Source of the DNA: Paludibacteraceae bacterium
Lineage (GTDB): Bacteria; Bacteroidota; Bacteroidia; Bacteroidales; Paludibacteraceae
Assembly: GCA_017444615.1 (NCBI GenBank)
Contig: JAFSWF010000001.1
Location: 1 to 64,000, forward strand
Length of the DNA stretch: 64,000 nucleotides
Direction: 5' to 3'
The notes beneath the pieces are model-generated. The model saw nothing but the letters and a program-made list of their open reading frames with translations, searched no databases and was not told the DNA's origin. The translations under genes and the position numbers were made by a program. Positions 54,409 to 64,000 of this stretch are shown in pieces; within the stretch, counting starts at the first letter, position 1; each line of letters begins with the position of its first letter.

Positions 54409-54666
54409 GTTCTGATTGTACTTTTCTTGGGTTCTTCTCGGAAGATGGTCCCGTGATGCTCCTGTCCTAAACCGTACATTCGTCCGACACACTACCGATA
54501 GTGTTGTGTGCGGAAGTCTTTCGGCGAACAGCATATCGTCCTTGCCTAAGCGGTAGTTGCCTGTACGAACACCGGTCGTCATGTTACCCAAGTTACCTGC
54601 CGGAGAGAAATCAGCGTGTTCAGATAGAACGAAGCCTGTTGCTCCAATTTAAACTACATTTTTCAT
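54391..54666 (-). pseudogene. Decayed SDR-type NAD(P)-binding oxidoreductase
   Basis: On the minus strand ATG 54666 starts MKNVV, then a TAA (54651-54649), then IGATGFV: the Rossmann start of NAD(P)H-binding epimerase-like proteins (MKNVV-IGATGFVG). After nine more residues it jumps to FSPAGNLGNMTTGVRTGNYRLGKDDML, which matches the late segment of the same family (usually SPAM.EPGERTGKFRLG.D.LL). About 140 residues between are deleted and the C-terminus is replaced by a REP-like arm (54435-54458) and the terminator of the opposing gene. A promoter remains at 54762-54792. The stop, the internal deletion and the lost end agree on pseudogene. Confidence 0.7.
54435..54458. repeat. Second copy of the REP-like arm
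   Basis: Identical over 24 bases to the left arm at 21406-21429 (starts TTCTCGGAAGATGG), without its inverted partner. It lies at the broken end of the SDR pseudogene. Confidence 0.88.
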
Positions 54667-54761
54667 AACTTTTCGTATTTATAATTATTAATCAGGTGTT
54701 ACTTGTTTTTCAGTTTCTTAGCACCACACGTGGAGCACGATTAAATTAAGTTTTTCGAGTG

Positions 54762-54792
54762 CAAAATTACTGCTTTTTTTCATTCCCACAAG
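54762..54792 (-). promoter_or_regulatory. Relict promoter of the SDR pseudogene
   Basis: Minus strand CTTG (54792-54789), 19-base spacer with an A7 tract, TAATTTTG (54769-54762), about 95 bases from ATG 54666. Confidence 0.7.
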
Positions 54793-54960
54793 AAGGCACG
54801 ATCCTAAGAAGCATCCTAAATCTTAACAATCGTACATCCCGCGAATTGTTTTGTAGGTTTATCTATGTTCGTTATTGTCCTCAAATAGCTTCAAAACGCA
54901 AGAAAAACGTCTTATCTCGCTTCGCTCGAACGATTATTTTTATGAAAAAATCATAAAAAT

Positions 54961-54992
54961 CTTGTATATGTGCGCAAAAAGTTGTACCTTTG
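54961..54992 (+). promoter_or_regulatory. Promoter of the ion-channel gene
   Basis: CTTG (54961-54964), 20-base spacer, TACCTTTG (54985-54992), 27 bases before ATG 55019. It rules out the in-frame starts at 54875 and 54968 further upstream. Confidence 0.85.
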
Positions 54993-55018
54993 CACGCAAA
55001 ATTGTAAGTTCGTACGAG

Positions 55019-55840
55019 ATGCGTAAGTTTTTAGACAAGACACTCCTGAACGACCACGTTATTCTCGGGGTCATTCTGCTCAACTCCATCGTCATTTACC
55101 TGCAAGAGACAGGCCTGAACCACCCCGTGCTTTTAGGCATCGACCTTGCCTGCACACTCATTTTCCTGCTGGAGATGATCGCCAAGCACGTCTGCTTCGG
55201 AGCCAAAGCCTACTGGCAGGACGGTTGGAACCGCATGGACGGCTGTCTGGTCATCCTGTCGTTGCCGTCGTTGGTGTTGCCGTTCTTGGACGTGACGACT
55301 TTCAATTTCTCGGTCGTGCTGACCTTGCGACTGGTCCGCGTGGTACGCTTCTTGCGCGTGTTCCATTTCTTCCCGAATATCGCCCAAATAGGTGCAGGAC
55401 TGAAGCGCGCGTTACGCGACTCGGGCATCGTACTGATTGCCTACGGAGTGCTGATTATCCTGTTCGGACTGATTAACTGCAGCCTCTACCGCGAGATAGC
55501 GCCGGAGTATTTCTCCACGCCGCTTCGGTCTATCTACTCCGTGTTCCGTGTGTTCACGGTGGAAGGCTGGTACGAGATACCTGATGCGATAGCGGCTGCC
55601 ACCTCTCCACTCATCGGACGCGTCACACGGCTGTATTTCTGTGTACTGCTCGCAGCTTTTGGTATCCTTGGACTGTCGTTCATCAACTCGGTCTTTGTGG
55701 ACGCGATGGTCGAGGATAATAACGACGACGTGAAAGCGCAACTGCAACGCATGGAAGACCAGCTCGCCCGCACGGAGAAACAACTGGACGAACTCAAACA
55801 ATTGTTATCGAAGTCGTCAGAAACGGCAATCCATGATTAA
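55019..55840 (+). CDS. Voltage-gated-type cation channel (ion transport protein)
   Basis: 273 residues. ATG 55019 is set by the promoter at 54961. Six membrane segments; S4 carries arginines at every third place (LRLVRVVRFLRVFHFF, about 97-112). The pore loop is FRVFTVEGWYEIP, which replaces the TLESW filter of NaChBac with TVEGW; the single acidic residue is kept. A C-terminal coiled coil (DDVKAQLQRMEDQLARTEKQ) suits a tetramer. Sodium or calcium selectivity cannot be told by eye. Probable role in membrane potential or osmotic response. Confidence 0.85.
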   Translation: MRKFLDKTLLNDHVILGVILLNSIVIYLQETGLNHPVLLGIDLACTLIFLLEMIAKHVCFGAKAYWQDGWNRMDGCLVILSLPSLVLPFLDVTTFNFSVVLTLRLVRVVRFLRVFHFFPNIAQIGAGLKRALRDSGIVLIAYGVLIILFGLINCSLYREIAPEYFSTPLRSIYSVFRVFTVEGWYEIPDAIAAATSPLIGRVTRLYFCVLLAAFGILGLSFINSVFVDAMVEDNNDDVKAQLQRMEDQLARTEKQLDELKQLLSKSSETAIHD

Positions 55841-55863
55841 GTTACGGAAATTTGCGGGGAGCC

Positions 55864-55978
55864 CATATGAGTTCGAGTCAGACCATCACACGCAAAAACG
55901 CAACCTCTCAAAAGAGAAATTGCATTTTCTGCGGTGCGGACGAGACTCGAACTCGCGAGAGGCCCTCGCCGCCATATG
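55864..55978. other. Inverted pair of tRNA T-arm-like sequences
   Basis: CATATGAGTTCGAGTC at 55864-55879 faces GACTCGAACTC (55944-55954) and CATATG (55973-55978). Both contain the GTTCGAGTC of a T-arm. On the minus strand the sequence around 56030-55930 has a TGATTGTAAATCA loop (anticodon-like GTA), a GC-rich variable-arm-like hairpin and a T-arm, but no 5' acceptor that pairs. It seems to be debris of one or two tRNA genes. A CTCTC-AAAA-GAGA hairpin lies in the centre. Confidence 0.45.
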
Positions 55979-55999
55979 ACCTTTCTTTCTGATTTACAA

Positions 56000-56428
56000 T
56001 CAGTTAGTTAGCAATTTCAAATACCATTCAGCCTTAGGACTGTTTGTGCAGTTTTTGGCCAGTTTCTCTTTCTTTTCAAAAGCGAGTGCAAAGGTACAGC
56101 TTTTTTCGCAAGAATTGCTTGCAATCGCGCCTCGACCCGCCTCTACATTTGCCTGACGGCTGCACGTGGGGAACTCTTGGACTTTCTCGGGAGCGCTTTG
56201 TTTCTTCTCCCATAGTGGAGTTCCTGCCTTTGTCGAAATACGCTTATTCGCTGAAACCCATTTGCGGTGCAAAGTTAGTTACCGCCTACCTTGCTTGAAA
56301 GGTCAAGGCGCGTTTCGAATGAAAAATCTTCCTTTTTCAGACGGGCAGAAAACGAGTATTGTTTTCCGAAAACCTTGCAAACTGTCCGTCGGCACACTTA
56401 TAAAGCACCGTAAATAAATTTCAGCATT
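56000..56428. other. Intergenic region with minus-strand -7 boxes, no gene recognised
   Basis: Minus-strand TACCTTTG (56096-56089) and TAACTTTG (56277-56270 region) occur without good -33 partners. A GGAACTCC/GGAGTTCC-type pair (56170-56226) could fold. Short open frames on both strands show no protein-like pattern. It may be the upstream part of the decayed tRNA region. Confidence 0.4.
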
Positions 56429-56725
56429 ATGAACAAGCGTTTTTCACATCAGCAAAGTCTTTTAGAACTCCCTCTCCTATGGGAAGAAACAGTAGCCGCT
56501 CCCGTTGTAGAAAGCCCCAAGAGCGAAGTAATTAAGAAAGTACGATACACTTGCAGTGTGGATGATTTCAAGGCGCAGCAGGAGTTGGAGAATGATTTGA
56601 TTTCCGGTCGTGGCGCGTGGCTCTATCAACAGCTGGAGCGCAGTTTAGCACACGAGCGTAAGAACGCACAAGCATTGAGAGAATTTGAGGCTATGAGAGC
56701 CGAAGCATATAAGTACTATTTTTAA
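56429..56725 (+). CDS. Small protein of unknown function
   Basis: 98 residues, no signal peptide or membrane segment. The N-terminal third is proline-rich (LPLLWEETVAAPVVESP); the rest is helical and charged (VDDFKAQQELENDLISGRG, LERSLAHERKNAQALREF). It is followed after 12 bases by another small gene with the same codon character, which supports both being real. I do not recognise either. Possible accessory or prophage-type small proteins, not shown. Confidence 0.6.
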   Translation: MNKRFSHQQSLLELPLLWEETVAAPVVESPKSEVIKKVRYTCSVDDFKAQQELENDLISGRGAWLYQQLERSLAHERKNAQALREFEAMRAEAYKYYF

Positions 56726-56737
56726 CCCGTTACAATT

Positions 56738-56971
56738 ATGCTTACAATTCAACAAATCCTTTCGCGCTGCACGGAAGAGCAGCTGGAGTCCATCCTCTCG
56801 TCTTCGCAGGAACTTATGTCGCACATGGAGTTCATCGCGAACCGCCCATCCATCGAGCTCGCCGGTGAATGCGAGCAGTACTGGAAAGTCCATGGTATCA
56901 ACGCCATGGCATTTTTAGAACTTGCGGCAAGAGCACAAGGTACGCGCAAACGAGAGTCTGAGCCTATTTAG
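56738..56971 (+). CDS. Small helical protein of unknown function
   Basis: 77 residues, predicted mostly helical (IQQILSRCTEEQLESILSSS, NAMAFLELAARAQG). No signal peptide. It forms a likely operon with the gene before it and its stop codon is inside a terminator hairpin. Function unknown. Confidence 0.6.
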   Translation: MLTIQQILSRCTEEQLESILSSSQELMSHMEFIANRPSIELAGECEQYWKVHGINAMAFLELAARAQGTRKRESEPI

Positions 56972-56980
56972 GCTCTTTCT
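56960..56980 (+). terminator. Terminator overlapping a stop codon
   Basis: Perfect 7-bp stem GAGCCTA / TAGGCTC with a TT loop, followed by TTTCT. The TAG stop (56969-56971) is in the right arm. Confidence 0.75.
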
Positions 56981-57008
56981 CCCGACTGTCTGTTTCGTAT
57001 CTTTGATG

Positions 57009-57032
57009 TTTTGCAAACTCTACTTTGCAAAA
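57009..57032. promoter_or_regulatory. Candidate OhrR operator
   Basis: Perfect inverted repeat TTTTGCAAA - CTCTAC - TTTGCAAAA, 58 bases before the ohrR start. The spacing and symmetry suit a winged-helix MarR dimer. It also overlaps a possible TACTTTG promoter box. OhrR repressors normally bind their own promoter. Confidence 0.55.
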
Positions 57033-57089
57033 TGAAGAAATTTTGCACTTTTTTCGATAAATCGTTTGCGATATAAAAAACATAAAACG

Positions 57090-57536
57090 ATGTACGATCA
57101 ACTGAAATTAGAGAACCAATTGTGCTTCCGGTTATACACCGCTGCGCGGCTGACGATGCAAGCATATTTCCCTTATTTTGAGCCGCTGGGTATCACCTAT
57201 CCGCAGTATTTGGTATTACTGGTGTTGTGGGAGAAAGATCATCAACCGGTAAACGACATCGCGCATCGTCTGCATTTGGAGACGAACACCGTGACGCCGT
57301 TGCTCCAACGGATGGAGAAGCAAGGTCTGCTTACACGTACACGCGGTAAAGAGGATACGCGCCAGCGCATCGTGTCGCTCACCAAACAGGGTAAGGCGCT
57401 CGAAGAGCAAGCCAAGTCGATTCCCGATTGTCTCTCGTCGCAGTTGACCGACAAAAACGTGGATATCGAGACGTTGCTGACTGCGATTCCGGTGCTCGAC
57501 AGCCTGATAGAAGGACTATCAAAAAACAATAAATAA
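57090..57536 (+). CDS. ohrR: MarR-family OhrR-like peroxide-sensing repressor
   Basis: 148 residues. ATG 57090 is chosen as it aligns with OhrR starts; an upstream ATG at 57066 adds a basic stretch. KLENQLCFRLYTAARL contains the conserved reactive Cys near the N-terminus (Cys11) that organic peroxides oxidise in OhrR. The winged helix is at about 45-95 (DIAHRLHLETNTVTPLLQRME). It is 23 bases before a ferritin-like gene rather than the usual ohr peroxidase, which is a notable change of partner. Likely autoregulated through the palindrome at 57009. Confidence 0.88.
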   Translation: MYDQLKLENQLCFRLYTAARLTMQAYFPYFEPLGITYPQYLVLLVLWEKDHQPVNDIAHRLHLETNTVTPLLQRMEKQGLLTRTRGKEDTRQRIVSLTKQGKALEEQAKSIPDCLSSQLTDKNVDIETLLTAIPVLDSLIEGLSKNNK

Positions 57537-57559
57537 TAACCTTTTAAATTTTTACAATT

Positions 57560-58021
57560 ATGACACGTGAAGAAGCTTTAAAAGCATTCGCCTACATGGG
57601 CGCAACATGGTTTGGAAACAGTAAGCAACACTTCGCTTTCTCGGCATATTGCCGTCTGCAAGGCTGGAACAAGTTGGCTGACAAGTGGAAAGAGGAAGCC
57701 GAAGAAGAGTGGGACGAGGCAGAAGAAGTACTCAATCGTCTCGTTGAACTTGGTTGCAAACCGGCTGACCTGCAAGAGGCGATGAAGACCATCGAGTTCC
57801 CATTCTATGACGATCCGAAGCAGCAGATTGAGTCGGACTACCAGCCCGATGCAGTAGCTCAGATGAGCGAGTTGGCAGAGGCCTTCAAGGATGATTATCC
57901 TACCCGCAAACTGATCGAGAAATGGATTGACGGCGAGAAAGACCACATGGCTTGGGAGCAGCAATACCTCTATCTCATCGACAAACTCGGTTACGATAAC
58001 TTCCTCATCGCAATGATGTAA
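57560..58021 (+). CDS. Ferritin-like helical protein
   Basis: 153 residues, all helical, no signal peptide. The sequence HFAFSAYCRLQGWNKLADKW with EEAEEEWDEAEEV (ExxxE-rich) and later DGEKDHMAWEQQYLYLIDKLG (E..H, E) fits a ferritin-like four-helix bundle with a possible di-iron site. Under peroxide control by the adjacent repressor it could store or oxidise iron during oxidative stress, like Dps. The exact subfamily is not recognised. No terminator of strength follows; an AAGTC/GACTT pair at 58096-58116 is weak. Confidence 0.65.
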   Translation: MTREEALKAFAYMGATWFGNSKQHFAFSAYCRLQGWNKLADKWKEEAEEEWDEAEEVLNRLVELGCKPADLQEAMKTIEFPFYDDPKQQIESDYQPDAVAQMSELAEAFKDDYPTRKLIEKWIDGEKDHMAWEQQYLYLIDKLGYDNFLIAMM

Positions 58022-58221
58022 TTGCCCAATGGCATGCAATACCTAAAACTGCCGGAAAAGTAAGTGACCCATTCTAAGGATACAATTCAGCCGTCAAGTC
58101 TCACGACCTGGCGACTTTTATTGTTTGGACGGTTCTCTTTAATAGAAATCGCGAAATTATAAAGGATTTTACATCAATTATTATGAATGAATTGACGATG
58201 GTTGAAAAAGTAGTTTCGACT

Positions 58222-58253
58222 ATTGTCTATTTGCTAATTTTTGCCTAATTTTG
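58222..58253 (+). promoter_or_regulatory. Promoter of the dehydratase/activase operon
   Basis: ATTG (58222-58225), 20-base spacer, TAATTTTG (58246-58253). It shows that GTG 58278 is the first usable start. Confidence 0.8.
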
Positions 58254-58277
58254 CACATATTTAATAAACCTATTAAA

Positions 58278-60070
58278 GTGAGTTACCGATTAGGAATAGA
58301 CATAGGCAGTACGACGATTAAGATGGCGTTAGTAAGCTATCAGCCGTCAGCAATCAGCAATCAGCCGAAAGTGCTGCGTACCATGTATCGTAGGCACAAT
58401 GCTGCTCCGGCACAAGTCGGCAGCGAGATGCTGAAAGAGATACTATCTTTCTCCTCTCACCTTTCACCTTTCACCTCTCAACTTTCCATCGCCATCACCG
58501 GTTCGGTGGGCATGGGATACGCATCGCGGTTGAACGTGCCATTTCGGCAGGAGGTGTTGGCGGCAGCAGAGGTGGTAAAGCAACTCTATCCCGACGTGCA
58601 CACGCTGGTGGATATAGGCGGCGAGGATAGTAAGATGATTTTCTTTGCCCCGGGACGCGTGCCGGACATGCGCATGAACGGTAACTGTGCCGGAGGAACA
58701 GGGGCGTTCATCGACCAAACAGCTACCTTGCTTGGTGTAGAAACCTCTGAACTGAACGAACTGGCTGCACAAGCCGAACATATCTATCCTATCGCGTCCC
58801 GTTGCGGGGTGTTCAGTAAGACGGACATCCAGAACTTGATCTCCCGTTCTGTCTGCAAAGCGGACATCGCGGCTTCAATGCTCAATGCGGTCGCTATGCA
58901 GGTGGTGAGTGCGTTAGCACGCGGCACCGAAGTGCTACCGAAAGTGTTCCTCTGCGGCGGTCCGTTTGCTTATATCCCTGAACTGCGCAAGCACATGCTA
59001 CGCGCCATGGACATCTCTGAGGATGATTGTATTGTACCCGAACACACGCAGTATATCCCGGCTATCGGAACGGCACTACTTGCCGAAGGCAAAGACACGC
59101 GTACGCTCACGGTTGAGGAAGCGAAGAACTTGTTTGAGAATACAGAGTACAGAATACAGAGTACAGACCAAGTGTTGCCTCCCTTATTCCGCGATCAAGC
59201 GGACTACGAGCGTTGGTTAGCAAAGAAAGAGCAAGCAATTACGCTTGCCACCTCTAAGCTCTCACCTCTCACCTCTAACCTTTACTTCCTCGGCGTTGAC
59301 AGTGGCAGTACGACCACCAAAGTGGTGTTGCTTAACGAGCGCAAGGAGTTGGTTTATAGCGACTACCGGTATAACAAAGGTAACTCGTTCGAGGCATTTC
59401 ACAGCGCGTTGCAGAATCTGTATGCGCATGTCGGTCACGACATCACGATAGCTGGTTCGTGTGCTACGGGCTACGGAGAAAACCTACTCAAGACCGCTTT
59501 CTCGCTCGACCACGGTATCGTGGAGACGATGGCGCATTTCATGGCAGCGCGACACATGCTGCCGAACGTATCTTTTGTACTCGACATCGGCGGACAAGAC
59601 ATGAAAGCCATCTTCGTCGAGAACGGTTCCATCCGCCGCATCGAGATCAACGAGGCCTGTTCGTCGGGTTGCGGCAGTTTCATCATGACCTTCGCTACGC
59701 AGTTGGGTTACGAAGTGGCAGTTTTTGCGCACATGGCAGCACTTGCGCAACAACCTTACGACCTCGGCACACGTTGCACGGTCTTCATGAACAGCAAAGT
59801 CAAACAGGCCATGCGTGAAGGAGCCGGCATCGCCGACATCGCCGCCGGTTTCAGCTATTCGGTCATCAAAAACTGCCTGTACAAAGTGCTCAAACTGCAG
59901 TCGTTTGACGAACTGGGCGAACATATCATGGTGCAAGGCGGTACATTCCGCAACCACTCGGTCGTTCGTGCACTCGAAGTTCTCACCGGACGCGATGTGC
60001 AGTTCAGTCCCATCCCTGAACTCATGGGCGCGTACGGTTGCGCCCTCTATGCGATAGAAAGGAGTCAGAC

Positions 60071-60080
<10 letters not shown>
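58278..60080 (+). CDS. Double-domain 2-hydroxyacyl-CoA dehydratase activase (BcrAD/BadFG type)
   Basis: 600 residues; GTG start set by the promoter at 58222, since a TTG at 58251 lies inside the -7 box. Two ASKHA ATPase units: [36 protein letters not shown] (about 5-290) and [34 protein letters not shown] (about 340-600). The Cys in CAGGTG and CSSGCG match ligands of the bridging [4Fe-4S] cluster. It hydrolyses ATP to push one electron to the dehydratase. Low-complexity words ([38 protein letters not shown]) break the first unit and the linker. Confidence 0.9.

Positions 60081-64000
<3,920 letters not shown>

Noticed and set aside
56000..56272. A 90-codon minus-strand frame
   Set aside because: It reads into the decayed tRNA-like region, has no protein-like pattern and the -7 box at 56089 lies inside it.

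Overview
This window looks like chromosome from an uncultured member of the order Bacteroidales. The evidence is a SusC/SusD pair, many lipoproteins with a Cys at residue 17-23, secreted proteins ending in a short sorting-like tail, and about fourteen promoters of the Bacteroidetes type (TTTG, 19-20 bases, TAnnTTTG). No transposase, integrase, CRISPR array or rRNA was seen. Both edges cut through genes.

Layout. 1-4.9 kb: two large secreted proteins, a beta-helix/phosphoesterase and a beta-helix/starch-binding-like protein. 5.0-6.7 kb: a HipB/HipA toxin-antitoxin pair. 6.7-21.2 kb: a carbohydrate locus with a DeoR-type regulator, a candidate structured RNA, an amidohydrolase, an alpha-galactosidase-like hydrolase, SusC, SusD, a surface lipoprotein, a DUF4874/DUF4832 lipoprotein, an EamA transporter, a secreted protein and a HAD phosphatase. 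21.6-25.3 kb: small envelope genes, phosphatidylserine decarboxylase, deoC and an AraC regulator. 25.4-25.9 kb: tRNA-Gly and two tRNA-Leu. 26-27.8 kb: udk and a split chromate transporter. 27.7-39.7 kb, minus strand: UvrD/PcrA, an outer-membrane barrel plus TPR protein pair, and potABCD. 40.4-46.9 kb: secreted endonuclease I, another tailed protein, PrsW and a TtcA-like enzyme. 46.9-51.7 kb: DUF486, a metallo-beta-lactamase-fold enzyme, YqhD-like alcohol dehydrogenase, EFR1 ferredoxin, glutathione peroxidase, a ZIP transporter remnant and an orphan winged-helix protein. 51.8-58 kb: accessory stretch with structured RNA, a small lipoprotein, an AAA_14/DUF4143 ATPase, a decayed oxidoreductase gene, an ion channel, tRNA-like debris, small unknown genes and an OhrR/ferritin-like pair. 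58.3-62.6 kb: a two-gene 2-hydroxyacyl-CoA dehydratase/activase system. 62.4-64 kb: a secreted esterase and the end of another secreted protein.

The carbohydrate locus works as a unit: the SusC/D complex imports a glycan at the surface, lipoproteins bind and cut it, the GH-D-like hydrolase releases galactose-type sugars, the EamA protein may carry products, and the DeoR protein probably senses a sugar phosphate.

The most unusual feature is a set of more than twenty short low-complexity tandem 'word' repeats with units of about 7-12 bases. Each locus uses its own word. They sit just before start codons, contain stop codons, and occur in frame inside genes, where they supply linkers and parts of signal peptides. 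Also notable are a standalone promoter-pseudoknot-terminator RNA candidate, a structured 260-base leader, a REP-like palindrome present twice, two gene remnants, and a PotC fused to a periplasmic domain.
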